DNA from: Gracilariopsis chorda
Lineage: Eukaryota; Rhodophyta; Florideophyceae; Gracilariales; Gracilariaceae
Assembly: GCA_003194525.1 (NCBI GenBank)
Contig: NBIV01000090.1
Span: 218,785-282,784, forward strand
DNA length: 64,000 nucleotides
Direction of reading: 5' to 3'
The notes beneath the pieces were generated by a model. It worked only from the letters and a program-made list of their open reading frames with translations. It had not been told where the DNA came from and did no database searches. Made by a program: the position numbers and the translations under genes. Positions 32,236 to 43,000 of the stretch are shown piece by piece. How positions within the stretch are numbered: position 1 is the stretch's first letter; every line of letters begins with the position of its first letter.

Positions 32236-32925
32236 CACCTGATGTACTTGGCAGTGGCATCGAGGCCTGATATTATGTTCGTGGTATCAATCTTGGAGAG
32301 ATAGGTACAAAAAGATTGTCATAAGCACCTCGCACTGGCAAGACGCGTCTTAATATACTTGAAACGAACAAAGAACCTTTTTCTCTACTTCAAATCGGAA
32401 AGTCGTGCTCTTATGGAAGCATTCTGTGATGCTGACTGGGCTGTTTGTCGCAAAACTATAAAAAATACAACCAGCATACTAGTGAAGGTGAAGGATGGAC
32501 CCGTATTATGGACGACGAAGAAGCAAACAATCATTGCTTTGTCTTCTGGAGAAACTGAATAAATTGCTCTCTCGTATTTTAGGAAGCTGCTAACGTGGTT
32601 ACGAAGATTGTTTTGGGACCTTAAAAATGCTACTATTCTTGAAGATGAACCGAATATCATGTACCCGATTTGTATTGGTACAGACAACTCCACTGCAAAT
32701 TCTATTGTGAAAACGTTCAAGACTTCTCAAAGGAACAAACAAATTGCACTGAAGTTCCATCATGATGGGGAGCTTGTAAAGTCTGGGGTCCTAAGTATTT
32801 CGCAGATACAAAGAGATGTTCAATTAGCAGAAATTACTACGAAAGCTGTTTATCAAGACCATTTATATAAGCTTTCTATTGTTTGCAGTTTGATATATTT
32901 TCTTTTTACGAAATTTCTAATCTAG
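32236..32925 (+). pseudogene. Copia pol C-terminus (RT end and RNase H), decayed
   Basis: Continuation of the interrupted pol: MYLAVASRPDIMFVVS, then HLALARRVLIYLKRTKNLFLYF, then RNase H remains ALMEAFCDADWA, TTKKQTIIALSSGETE, a later DNSTANSI block and KHIALKFHH-like residues. These follow the usual Copia order. Stops interrupt it near 32300 and 32560. The reading ends at 32925, about 240 bases before the downstream LTR-like segment. Confidence 0.7.
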
Positions 32926-33164
32926 GGTTTTCCATTTTTTGTGTTGTGAATGTTTACAGAACTTATGGAAAATTATCTTAAGAAAACCAAAGTGAGCAAA
33001 GACTATACCTTTTCCCATTGTACACAGATGTTTACGTACTGGGTTTTTACTGGGGCAAAACGTTTGTAACGGTAGCCGTTAATCTACAAAACTTTAGCAT
33101 AGTTATAAACTTTTATTCTCTTTTTCCAACGCAAAACATTAAGAGTTGTTTGCGAAGGATGGTG

Positions 33165-33345
33165 TGAGAGGTGAAATTAGAAAGAGTTGCATTGAAATTC
33201 TCTCAATTACAATGCAACTCGGAAATGAGATTGCATTTGGTACTTTCCTTAAATTAGACTTACAAGTAATTAGAAGATAGAGTCTATAAAGGGGCGGCCG
33301 GCGGCGCAGTCTGTGCTTTCTTCCTGCCTCACACTTTGTCTCACC
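33165..33345 (+). mobile_element. 3' LTR U3-like segment of the decayed Copia element
   Basis: Matches 26754-26935, including 'gagtctataaaggggcgg'. A purine stretch 'gcgaaggatgg' just precedes it and could be the old polypurine tract. After about 33345 the sequence no longer matches the upstream copy, so this LTR is truncated, recombined or hit by another insertion. Confidence 0.55.
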
Positions 33346-34397
33346 ATTGCTCCCTTCGGCCTGGCCCGGCAGCGGGAAGAGAAGGAGCGAGGACCTGAAA
33401 ACAATAAAAAGGGCCGATGGGAACGGACCGGCCCTGGGGAGGAGGACAGAGCCACAGAGCTCACGTTGAGTCTCCTCTCGCTCCCCTCTAGTTTTGGCCT
33501 TCGCCTGCGCTCCCGTTCCCGAATGTCCACGAACGCGCCATTGCGCCATTGTAGTGTCTTGTTTGTCCAAGATACCGGCGCAAGGCACCTGCGCTATGCG
33601 TTCGCACTATAAGGCTTCTCCCCAGCGCCTGCGGTCAGAATTTATACCATACGTACTTACGTACATATTCGAGATTAAACTAATATTTTAAGGAAATAGT
33701 AAGAACACTGACCTCTACGAAAGGCCACACATATTAGACTACTGCACAAGCAACGAGATCGAGCGGGACGACGAAGCATGTGTCGAGCTCCAATCATGAA
33801 ATGCATCAACACCAAACGCGAGGCGATTGGGCCATCCTGGAGTCCCGAGATTGTTCGCAAATTCTATACTCTCGTAAATTGGTTGTGAATTTGCTGACAT
33901 CACATGATCAAGTCCCGGTGCCGGCTTTTTGGTTAGGGGTTAGAATGCTGTCGTTGTCCTTACTATCACTTCACCCTTCGCGCGCTGCAATGGTTTGGGA
34001 GTGCCATATCTCGGACTGCTGAATGCTTTCTTTAAAGCGTCGCTATAGGATGGAACGGAATTGCAAGGGTACATGTCCATTTCTTGAACCGTGGAGGTGA
34101 AAGATATTTGTCGCCCTAGAAAAGCTGACCTCTCTTCACTCTCGAGACGGAGACTAGTAGACTCGACTCGATGTTGGTTGGCGTGCATCCACCTGCATGT
34201 CGCATGTGGCTGTCAGCAGATAAGGTACTTAAGGCACACTGTCAAACGGGAGCACAAAAAGTGAATCGATTGCGCTGCTATTCAGATCCAACTGGCCTTC
34301 AATTCTCACTTGGAGAGTCATCAGTCGTTGAAGTTGTGTGAGTCGAGGTCAGGCAAGCACGTCAATCTACTCTGTAGTGAATCAAATTTATGTCAAC
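33346..34397. other. GC-richer spacer and upstream region of the secreted-protein gene
   Basis: 33346-33620 is GC-rich with open frames on both strands but no recognisable protein. 33650-34397 contains no gene and must include the promoter and 5' leader of the gene at 34398. No clear TATA box seen. Confidence 0.35.
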
Positions 34398-35138
34398 ATG
34401 AAGGTGCTAACAACGGCGTTAGTACTTTTGAGCGTGGTGTACTTGGCCACAGCGAAAAGCGGAGTGAACCCATGTCACGGTGACAAAGATAAGTACGGGG
34501 TTGGGGTGACATGCACGGGCGTACGAATACCAGGTGAGATGTGCAACCAATGCAAACTGAAACCACATCTTCCCGACGGTCAATTTGCGGACTGTGCGTC
34601 GATCTACGACTTGGACGACCCTGCATGTCGGGATCAACTGCGGATCTACGCGCAGGAAAACAAGCATTGTGACCCGCAACGAGTAGCACAGGTTCAGGAT
34701 ATGGGCAAGTACAGCAATCGATTGGCGTTGGATTACTTTGTGTATTCGGTTTGTGAGGAGTGCTGCGACTGCATTCCGCGCGGGGCCAGCGCGAACCAAT
34801 ATCAGCAACGACTTGAACAAGGAACGCTTGGAAATGCGTACAGGGGAAACTGTCCGGCGCATGCGCACTACGATATTTGTCGGGTGTTCCCCAACATCAA
34901 GTACACGATGAAGGCCGGGGTCGAGGATGACACGCATGAAGACTGGCCGAAGATCTGCTGGCATATTGGAAAATGGATCTTCTCCAGAGACGGTCGCAAC
35001 TGGCTGTATAAGTCGAATGTGAATATGGACTGGAGAATTGCTAGGTTCTTGGAGAACTTTTGGGATGATGTGGGGTGTTGGCGACAGACTATCTGGACGG
35101 AGTGCACGGGTTTGGAAGGTGATCAGGGTCGTTTGTGA
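34398..35138 (+). CDS. Cysteine-rich secreted protein, 246 aa
   Basis: The protein has a classic signal peptide (MKVLTTALVLLSVVYLATA, cleavage after about residue 19) and a mature part with about 16 cysteines. These include MCNQCK and the cluster VCEECCDC, so it is probably extracellular and disulfide-bonded. The C-terminal half is Trp-rich (KICWHIGKWIF, GRNWLY, DVGCWRQTIW). No membrane anchor. The family is not recognised; it has the look of a lineage-specific algal cell-wall or matrix protein. Start: the ATG at 34398 gives the signal peptide directly; no ATG lies in frame further upstream in the open stretch. It is a single exon, convergent with the membrane-protein gene at 35471-36151. Confidence 0.8.
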   Translation: MKVLTTALVLLSVVYLATAKSGVNPCHGDKDKYGVGVTCTGVRIPGEMCNQCKLKPHLPDGQFADCASIYDLDDPACRDQLRIYAQENKHCDPQRVAQVQDMGKYSNRLALDYFVYSVCEECCDCIPRGASANQYQQRLEQGTLGNAYRGNCPAHAHYDICRVFPNIKYTMKAGVEDDTHEDWPKICWHIGKWIFSRDGRNWLYKSNVNMDWRIARFLENFWDDVGCWRQTIWTECTGLEGDQGRL

Positions 35139-35470
35139 GACTATGATGTGGGTGGCCATATGGAATAGGGAATGTAGTAGGTACGTTGGGTCTGTTAGCT
35201 TGTTGGGGTTGCCGGGTTATGGGTTAAACCGCTAACCCTTTTTACAAGTTATATAACGTGTAGCGGAGACGAAGAGGACTTTTTGACAGTGCGCAGGTGG
35301 TTGTAAAGGAACAAGTTGTTCGAAGGCACAAAGACTTTTCGTCTGAAAGCCGAAGAACGAGCTCGAGTTGAGGGTGGAATATGTGTCCCGTTGGTACTGA
35401 AGGGTAAACGGGACATGAGCACATGAGCACATGAGCACATCACGGAAAGCGCAAGTCGGTATCTAGAAAG
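35139..35470. other. Convergent 3' flanks; short ATGAGCAC repeats
   Basis: No gene. Near 35415-35440 the octamer 'atgagcac' is repeated three times. The 3' ends of the flanking convergent genes lie here. Confidence 0.5.
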
Positions 35471-36151
35471 TCATACGATGTGTTCGGGCTGCAGTGGCGT
35501 TCCATTCGTCTGCTCGCAGTCCGTCGGTGACGGTGACGACGTCTTGGCGTCACCCCCCGTAGCGCGTAACAAATGATCCACCCTGACGCGAACAAGCTGT
35601 CGTGCCACGTGCGTTCCCACGCCCGCCACAAACCCAAGCACATTCAGTACGACGGAGAGCGCGGACAGAGACAGCAACCACGCCAGAGCCCCGAGCACGG
35701 ACGGAATTGCTGGTAAAAACACAGCCACAATCATACTATATCTCATCAAGCGCGAACAAATCGCGCGCAACCCGTGTTCACAAAGCGACTCACCGCTGTC
35801 GGAAAGCAACGCATCACTTTCCGCAGCTCCTTCACCGACACAGCGTTCGTCTTCGTCGCAGCCGTTGCGTCGCAGTTGCTCGCGAAGACGACTGTGCACG
35901 TGCGCGAGCAAGATGCACATCGGTAGTGAAATTGAAAGTGATACGAGCGAAACAGTGCCAATAACTGGTGGTGAAAGCGCCAATTGCGCAGCGCCAATCG
36001 ATGACACAAGCGCGCAAACAAGTACGAGAGCGCCCGCCCCGCCAAACAGTCCGTCGCAGAACGCCCCCAACGTGATCCGCGCCGCCGCGATGCGACGCCG
36101 TTCTAGTTGCACCGTCATTGCGTCAGTCGGAGAACGAAACAGCCGTCTCAT
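35471..36151 (-). CDS. Hypothetical four-helix membrane protein, 226 aa
   Basis: Intronless ORF from ATG 36151 to TAG near 35471. Two hydrophobic hairpins: residues about 26-80 (ITLGAFCDGLFGGAGALVLV, then IGTVSLVSLSISLPMCILLA) and about 140-190 (MIVAVFLPAIPSVLGALAWL, then VVLNVLGFVAGVG). They are joined by a polar loop with Arg-rich and Asp/Glu-rich stretches. N- and C-termini are polar. I do not recognise the family; the 'DGLFGGAGALVLV' helix recalls VIT1/CCC1 transporters only weakly. It is transcribed divergently from the alpha-galactosidase, with 394 bases between the ATGs, so the two may share a control region. Confidence 0.65.
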   Translation of the reverse strand: MRRLFRSPTDAMTVQLERRRIAAARITLGAFCDGLFGGAGALVLVCALVSSIGAAQLALSPPVIGTVSLVSLSISLPMCILLAHVHSRLREQLRRNGCDEDERCVGEGAAESDALLSDSGESLCEHGLRAICSRLMRYSMIVAVFLPAIPSVLGALAWLLSLSALSVVLNVLGFVAGVGTHVARQLVRVRVDHLLRATGGDAKTSSPSPTDCEQTNGTPLQPEHIV

Positions 36152-36545
36152 TCACACACACCAGCACTAGCCACTGCGGCACAACGGTAATCCCAAGGGT
36201 TGGCTATCCTACCAACGGTACCGTTGGCAGCGCAAACTACCGAGTCGGTACTACCGACGGTAGAGTTCGCAATCTGCCGCTTGCACTGTAAGTCTACCCT
36301 GTACAGTATAGCTCCAAGCTCAACATCACTCGCCACCGATGCCTCCTGTCCACGGTGGTCCACTTTGAATACGTAGCCGATTCATTGGCTGCTCCACACG
36401 TACCAAGTTCTTGACCGACGCGTGTCTATTCGTAACGCGTTGGTCAAGATACTCCCGGTGGTCCACCTCATCTACACGTCGACTTCGGCTCTTCTTCTCC
36501 GTCGAACGCTTACCGTTTCTCCCATATCCCGAGCCGTATCGCGAC
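36152..36545. promoter_or_regulatory. Divergent promoter region with KpnI-centred palindromes
   Basis: 394 bases between the ATGs of the membrane protein and the alpha-galactosidase. It contains the perfect 16-bp palindrome CCAACGGTACCGTTGG (36212-36227) and GTCGGTACTACCGAC (36245-36259). The AACGGTACCGTT core recurs elsewhere in the host-gene part of the window, so it may be a transcription-factor site. Confidence 0.5.
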
Positions 36546-38948
36546 ATGGCGCCGCGCCAGCCACCGCTGTCCGACGTCTCCTTCCTCGCTCACACGCGCA
36601 CATTCCTCATCCGTGCCCCCTCGTGGACCTACGCCTTCCGCGTCGACGACGCCCGACAGCTCGAGCATCTCTACTGGGGTCCACCTCTCACTCATCCACA
36701 AGATGATCTTTCCTACCTCCTTCTCAACCACAGCCCCGTCTCATACGACCAACAACACACCATATCTGCTCAAAACCCCTCCCAACAACTTCCCGCTTTC
36801 CCCCCGGCCGAGCCGCTCGACCCCGCCCGTCTAGGCGCCAACACACGCATGTTTGAATTCGTTTGTCACAACGGCTCCGACTTTCGTACCCCGTCTTTCA
36901 TTCCGTTCTTCCCTGATTCAGGCTCCTCTCTCGCCCAGTTCAAGTACCATTCGCACAAGATTCTCCCTGGCAAGCCGCCGATGCTCTCCGGACTACCCGC
37001 GCTTTACACCGAGCATCACCAAGAAGCTACAACTTTGGTCGTCATTCTTACCGATCCTCCATCCGCCCTTCAACTCCATCTTCACTATACCCTCTTTCGG
37101 TCCTTGGGCATTCTCACTCGACATACGAGGCTGTACAATAACACACCGTCTTCACAATCCTTTACTGTGACCATCCATCGTCTCATGTCCGCTACCGTCG
37201 ACTTTGAGACCGAGCAGAACTTCCATATCACCCACTTCGAAGGCGGTTGGGGTAGGGAGCGTCAACCCGTAACCGAACCCGTCACAATGGGCATCAAGTC
37301 AATTCACTCCATTCGAGGCGCCTCGTCCCATCAACTCAATCCGCACGTCATTCTCCAGCCGCGCCAACCCGCCTCCGAAACCGCAGGCGAGTGTTTCGCA
37401 TTCACCTTCATCTACTCCGGCTCCTTTCTCATCACCTGTGAGAAGAATGAGTACGGCCGCGTTCGACTTCACGTCGGACTGCACCCGCAAAACTTCTCGT
37501 GGCATCTTGCCAACTCGCCCGACCAAAACGTGTTCTGTACACCGGAGGTCGTCTTGTCATATTCCTCGTCCGGTTTGGGTCCACTGTCACGAACGTTACA
37601 TCGTGCCTTTCGAGAACGCCTTGTGCCGAAGCAATGGAGATATCATATCCCCCCCGTTCTCATCAATACCTGGGAAGCGGTGTATTTCGATGTCACCCAT
37701 GAAAACGCTCTCCAACTTGCGAAAAAGGCCGCACGCTCCGGCGTCCAACTTCTGGTTGTTGATGACGGTTGGTTTGCTCGTCGAAGTAACCCCCAAGCCG
37801 GCCTTGGTGATTGGAAAGCATGCTCCACCAAATTTCCGAACGGACTTGCGGCTCTCGCTAATGACCTTCGTCAAATTGATATGCAACTCGGCCTGTGGGT
37901 CGAACCTGAAATGGTTTCTGTGCAAAGTGACCTCTATAAAGCGCACCCGGATTGGTGCATCAGTGTTCCGCATCGCGAACGAACCACGGGCCGATTTCAA
38001 CTCGTGCTTGATCTCACGCGATCTGAAGTGCGCGATTATATCGTCAATATTCTCTCACAACTGTTGCGAAGCGCCAACATCTCGTACTTCAAATGGGACA
38101 TGAACCGCTTTCTCACCGAGGTGTACTCGACTCAATGGCCACCAGAACGGCAGGGGGAGATGTGGCATCGGTACATTCTCGGTTTGTATCAAGTGCTCCG
38201 CTGCATCAGTGCAGCGTTTCCCGATGTGCTTATCGAAAGTTGTGCCGGTGGTGGCGGCCGATTTGATGCTGGAATGCTCGCTTTCACGCCGCAGATATGG
38301 GCTTCAGATAACAGCGATGCCGTCTGGCGCACCAAGATTCAACATGGTACTTCAATGGCGTATCCTCCGAGTGCTATAGGCGCACACGTCTCCTTCGTTC
38401 CAAATCATCAAACCATGCGCTGGGCGCCGCTTAAAACGCGCGCCGCCGTCGCTATGTGCGGAACCTTTGGGCTTGAACTCGACGCGCGTATCTGGAGCGA
38501 TGAACAGATTGAGGAAATGGCACAGATTATCCGCGTCCGAAATCGCGTGGCTCCCTTAGTGGCCAGAGGAGATTTGTACCGACTTTGTTCTCCTTTCGAA
38601 GGTCAACTCGGCGCCTGGATGTTCGTGTCGCAGGATTGTCGGATTGCGTTTGTGGTGGCCGTTTGTGTTGCCAAGGAGGTTGGTGCGCTTTTGCCCAGAT
38701 TGAGATTACAGGGACTTTGCGAAGACTTTGTGTATGAGGTGACTGAATTACTCGGTGGAACGGCTGTGGTACGAAACCTTGATAGCGGGGAGCTGGTGAG
38801 GTGCACCAAGGAATCTGAGCCGCGCAAAATGTCGGGAAATGTGTTGCACAGTGCTGGACTTGTGCTTCAAATGCAATTTGAGACCGACTGTGCCGTATTC
38901 TTCCTCTCTGCGGTAAATGGTTACGACGCACAAGACTGGTGCCAGTAG
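36546..38948 (+). CDS. Alpha-galactosidase, glycoside hydrolase family 36, 800 aa
   Basis: Retaining alpha-galactosidase that releases terminal alpha-galactose. An N-terminal beta-rich domain (to about residue 330) precedes the (beta/alpha)8 barrel: DDGWF (D406-D407), LWVEPEMV, FKWDMNR with the nucleophile Asp518, and WASDNSDA with the acid/base Asp588. These are 70 residues apart, as in bacterial GH36 enzymes. GGGGRFD and the C-terminal beta domain follow. Length fits the family. Start: the ATG at 36546 is the first ATG of the frame; the upstream open part has only TTG. There is no signal peptide, so it is probably cytosolic or plastidial. In red algae the obvious substrate is floridoside (2-O-alpha-galactosylglycerol) or galactosyl oligosaccharides; this role is inferred. 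Single exon, ending in TAG. Confidence 0.92.
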   Translation: MAPRQPPLSDVSFLAHTRTFLIRAPSWTYAFRVDDARQLEHLYWGPPLTHPQDDLSYLLLNHSPVSYDQQHTISAQNPSQQLPAFPPAEPLDPARLGANTRMFEFVCHNGSDFRTPSFIPFFPDSGSSLAQFKYHSHKILPGKPPMLSGLPALYTEHHQEATTLVVILTDPPSALQLHLHYTLFRSLGILTRHTRLYNNTPSSQSFTVTIHRLMSATVDFETEQNFHITHFEGGWGRERQPVTEPVTMGIKSIHSIRGASSHQLNPHVILQPRQPASETAGECFAFTFIYSGSFLITCEKNEYGRVRLHVGLHPQNFSWHLANSPDQNVFCTPEVVLSYSSSGLGPLSRTLHRAFRERLVPKQWRYHIPPVLINTWEAVYFDVTHENALQLAKKAARSGVQLLVVDDGWFARRSNPQAGLGDWKACSTKFPNGLAALANDLRQIDMQLGLWVEPEMVSVQSDLYKAHPDWCISVPHRERTTGRFQLVLDLTRSEVRDYIVNILSQLLRSANISYFKWDMNRFLTEVYSTQWPPERQGEMWHRYILGLYQVLRCISAAFPDVLIESCAGGGGRFDAGMLAFTPQIWASDNSDAVWRTKIQHGTSMAYPPSAIGAHVSFVPNHQTMRWAPLKTRAAVAMCGTFGLELDARIWSDEQIEEMAQIIRVRNRVAPLVARGDLYRLCSPFEGQLGAWMFVSQDCRIAFVVAVCVAKEVGALLPRLRLQGLCEDFVYEVTELLGGTAVVRNLDSGELVRCTKESEPRKMSGNVLHSAGLVLQMQFETDCAVFFLSAVNGYDAQDWCQ

Positions 38949-39619
38949 GTAGTAGTAACTTAGAGCAGAGGTATTGAATCCTTCAGCACGGTTTCACAAC
39001 CTATTCAGTAGTATGGTGTGGGATACGCCGACAAAGCTTCGTGTGCCTTTGCTCTCAAGATGGACCTTTGAGGAAGCTGTGCCATTCCATCATGGGGCTG
39101 CGAAAGGGGTTTTTATGAGCAGAGAAAGAAATGTGTCCGTTCGTCCCCGTCGTTAGCAGAGTGACCAGTATCGTCCACCTGAAGTGCGGCAATTGGCGAA
39201 TCTTGTGTCAGCAAACACCTTAAAGTTTAGCCATGGAACAAGGGTGCGGACGCGGGCGCTGCGGCCCTGTCCACACCCCTGGTCTACGGCCTTGAAGTTC
39301 AAGACTTGACCGTGTTGATCTATCCAAGCGAAGCGGGAAGGCTACCAGTGTACCGTTGGTACCAACGGTACCAACGGTACACTGGTTATCGTACAATAGG
39401 CGTCGCCTACTAGGCGAGTGTGAACGGATGATGCGTCATGTACTACCGTCTGACAGTGTAATGCGCCCCGTTAGTACAGTTGGTAACTTATACATGTACA
39501 GTTGTGAAAACACGTACAAGTCCGACGCTGACAAAGAAGGAATGACGTATAACATCTACATGACACGTCCGCCGCTGACAGACTTTAGTATCCCAAGGGT
39601 CGCGTAGTATCCCTATATA
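38949..39619. other. 3' flank of the alpha-galactosidase; no gene
   Basis: No convincing gene. It includes the long palindrome at 39344-39386 and ends in the TATA-like 'ccctatataaatag' at which the Copia element inserted. Confidence 0.5.
39344..39386. repeat. Perfect 20-bp inverted repeat with 3-base spacer
   Basis: ACCAGTGTACCGTTGGTACC at 39344-39363, then AAC, then its exact complement at 39367-39386. The arms themselves contain the palindrome ACCGTTGGTACCAACGGT. It is related to the palindromes at 36212 and 47703. Confidence 0.9.
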
Positions 39620-39624
39620 AATAG
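39620..39624. repeat. Target-site duplication AATAG (left)
   Basis: AATAG directly before the LTR, matching 44850-44854 on the other side of the element. It is the end of a TATATAAATAG string. Confidence 0.9.
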
Positions 39625-39922
39625 TGTGGATTGTGTGGACGTCATGTCAATTACGTGGGACGATATGTAATCTGGGGAAACTGTAGAAAGCACAATTGCT
39701 CGGAGTCCGCCCGCTTTTCCTCTGGCCCTCTCCTTTCTTTACTCTGCGCATCTCCGCTCCTCTTATAACACTCGCCCGCGCCCTTTCTCTTCTTCGCATA
39801 AGAGTCTCTTCCCTGACCTTTCACGTTGTCAGTTGGCGCGACGTGATATGTCTAATTCGGATGTGCGCTCTTGTTCAATTACAATGCCGTGTAACAATTC
39901 GACACGTACGCAACTTATCACA
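39625..39922 (-). repeat. 3' LTR of the Copia element, 298 bp
   Basis: Plus-strand ends TGTGGATTG...CTTATCACA, i.e. TG...CA in either sense. It appears identical to 44552-44849. On the minus strand a TATA-like GTTATAAGAGG provides the promoter. Confidence 0.95.
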
Positions 39923-39930
39923 CTCCCCTC
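39923..39930 (-). other. Polypurine tract
   Basis: Minus-strand GAGGGGAG immediately upstream of the 3' LTR. This is the normal position of the plus-strand DNA primer in LTR elements. Confidence 0.85.
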
Positions 39931-40028
39931 AGTTGACTTGATCTCTGGTCAACTCTTGCTTACGTCTTTCAATACTGGTGACACAGTTCGTGGTCGCAAA
40001 TACGAATACATTGTAGTTAAGTCTTGTT

Positions 40029-43000
40029 CTATATCCAATTTCTGCTATCAACTGCCTTCTCTGGATCAGAGTCGTTTCTCCACAAACCGGTGTGACAAAC
40101 CTGGCCAATTCTCCTTTGGATATCGTAGTTTCGTTTTGTCAAGCCGTCAGCAAGGTTGCGACTGCCTTGGATCCACATCAGCTTGTCCAGTTCCCCGCAT
40201 TCAAAACTGTTACGGATTCGTTGTACCGTGGGTCTGAGGCGGTATTCGTGTCCTTCGTGCAATGTAGTGATAGTGTCCCACAGTGCCTTGGAGTCCACTA
40301 CGATTTCGTGTGTTAACGAGCACTTTCTGAATATAGAGTTTAGCGCGTTCTTCAGGGAGTATCCTCGATCATCTGCGAAAGCACACGCCAAGACCTCTGC
40401 TCCGTACGCTGAATAGGATATTCTCTTCTGCTTGTGGCTGGACGAATCTATGGTATGGAAGAGAGTTCTGTATGCAGTGCAAATCTTTAGTCCTTGTAAC
40501 ATTCCGGACTGTCCGTATTCCCTGTCCTTTCCTGAATGTGAAGCATCTGAGAATGTAGTGATTGATACAGTTCGTACATCTGACGGGCTGGGGAAATGGA
40601 GGATGGGTTTCATGCGGAGTAGTTCGGAGACTGATGTGTTTGCGTCGATAAGATCCTGTACTTTCAAGTGAGCAATTCGCTGCTGCATCAGTGAGGCGAT
40701 AAGAGATGCTTGCGGCATTACGGCATTCCCGAGGTATAGCAACGTTCCTGCTAGGGATCGGAACATTTTCATCTCGTTCATGGTCACTGTGGCGTGGATT
40801 TCCTTTCGTCTTTTCCGATCGAGGTGTATCAGTTTCAGCCTTCTCATGTATCTATTCATTGACATCGTTATCGATCCTTTCTTATCCTGTTCTATTTCGC
40901 AACCGCTGAATAGGATTTTCTGATCGATTACTGCTTTTCCTATTACGAACCTCTTGCCTATGCTTGTGATGAATTGATTCGCGTTCTCGGTGGTTCCAGC
41001 AATGAGGAAGTCATCGGTAAGTTTTGCAATGATGAGTATGATCTTATCTTCCCTGCGCTTGACGTATAGTTGTCCAATACCCAGAATGCGCTCCAGTCCT
41101 CCCTGTGTGAGCATCCAGTTTTCCACTACCTTCATCCACTGTCTCCCGGCCTCGACGATGCCATAAGGGAGCTTTGTAAGCTTCCATATTATGCCTCGCG
41201 TTCCATTCCATTCTCTCGGAGGGCGGACGAATATATCTCTCCTGATCGGACCGCTCTGAAGGTAGGCGCCTGTGATGTCGATGGCTGCAAGCCTAAAGCC
41301 TAAGAAAGTGGTAAGTGAAAGAAGAAGTCGTATGATGTCTAGTTGGACCGTAGCTGAGTCTTTACGGATTTCGTCTTTTTCCTTATCCCTGTTCCCGTGT
41401 GGCACTATCCTGGCCTTCATCATGCGCTCGCCTTCCTCATCTGTCTTCACTTTATATACGACATGGGATGTTATTACGTTCGCGTTTCTTTCTACTTCAT
41501 TCTCTGGTATCGGTGTGTATGCTTCTGCCCAGTTGTTATCGTGTTCTTTTTCAAACGCGTCGTCGAGAACCCATGGTGGTGCGAATGAGAGGTCATTCCT
41601 GTTAACCTGTTTACTTCCGATATGATCGTATATGTTCGTCAATACTCTCTGCTTTTCGGATCTGAGTTGTCTCTCGTTTGGTATTTCTCCCTGTCGTATT
41701 CTTTCGGCGCTGTGTATACCGATGTCTCGGTGCTCGGATTTTTCGTCGGTCTTACGTGAGGATATCAGGTTATTATTCATCGGAAGCATCGCTTGTGCTT
41801 GGCTGCTTGTCGAGTTTTCTTCCCTTCCCTCTGCTTCCGGTGATTCATTGTCATATACAAGGGCGTTCTCCAACGTGTCTTGCATCAGTTCGGCTGCCAG
41901 AGGGTTCTCTGGTACTAGTCGTATGTCTTCATATGCAATCTTCATTGGCTTGCCCTGTCTTGCCTTCCTCGCTACAACGTAATGCTCCCTGGGATCAATT
42001 ACTTCGGCTTCCGTCCAATACGAGGTCCCGCGTGATGGTCTGATATAAGTGTATATCCGTCTTCCCTGAGGTAACATGTGAGCGGTGGTGGTTATCGGGG
42101 ATCGTGTCTTCAGAAGTCTGTGTATCGCTCTTGTTGCTACCTGTTCCTTATGTGCATAGAGGATTTCTTGAGAGATGACCTTGGTTGGTATTCCAAGCAG
42201 TGACGGGCTGTATCCTTTCACCAGTTCGAAGGAGCTGAGGATGGTGGAGCCGGAGAATATATTCGACAGAAAAGTGGCCCTGGCGAGGATTGTGTGATGG
42301 TCGTCCTGTGATCGTTCTTTGTTGATCTTCTCGATGATTCTCTTGATTGATTGGTTTTTCCGTTCGACTATCCCTAATTTGTTATGCCTTCTGGCTGGTC
42401 GTGGTCGGTAGAGAATATTGTGGCTTATGCAGAATGCCCTGAGAGCTGGGGAGTTGTATTCGTCATCTGCTGACAATCTTAATGGGCACCCGTGTCGGCA
42501 GATCCATATTGATTCTATTTCCTTTAAAATGGTAACTGCGGATCTGTTGTTTACGACGGCTGTCTCTGAGTATCCCGTGCCTGTGTCCGTGATATGAATC
42601 ACGGTCCGTTGCTCGTTATTGATCTTGATGAAGAAGAAGTCGATCTGCACTTCTTGGTTGAATTGTTCGTTCACATGTGTCAGCGATATTTTCCTGGTTC
42701 GTGGTGGTTGTCCGGATTGGGCACATATATCGCATGCCTCTGATGTTGTTTCGATGGCTCGTTTGAGTTGTTCATCAAGAACTCCCGCGTCTCTACATAT
42801 GCTCATTATTTCGTCCGCTGGTGCATGCGTGTATTTGTGGATCCGTTTCGCAAGTGTCTTCATGGCTCGTGTGTGGTTCGGGTTAGAGCTATTTAGCAAC
42901 ATCTTTGATATCTTCACTGTGCTTGGTTGTGGTACGATGAGAAGTCTCAATCGTTTATCGCACTCGGTGGTGTCTATGTATGTTGGTAGGATGCGAGGTC

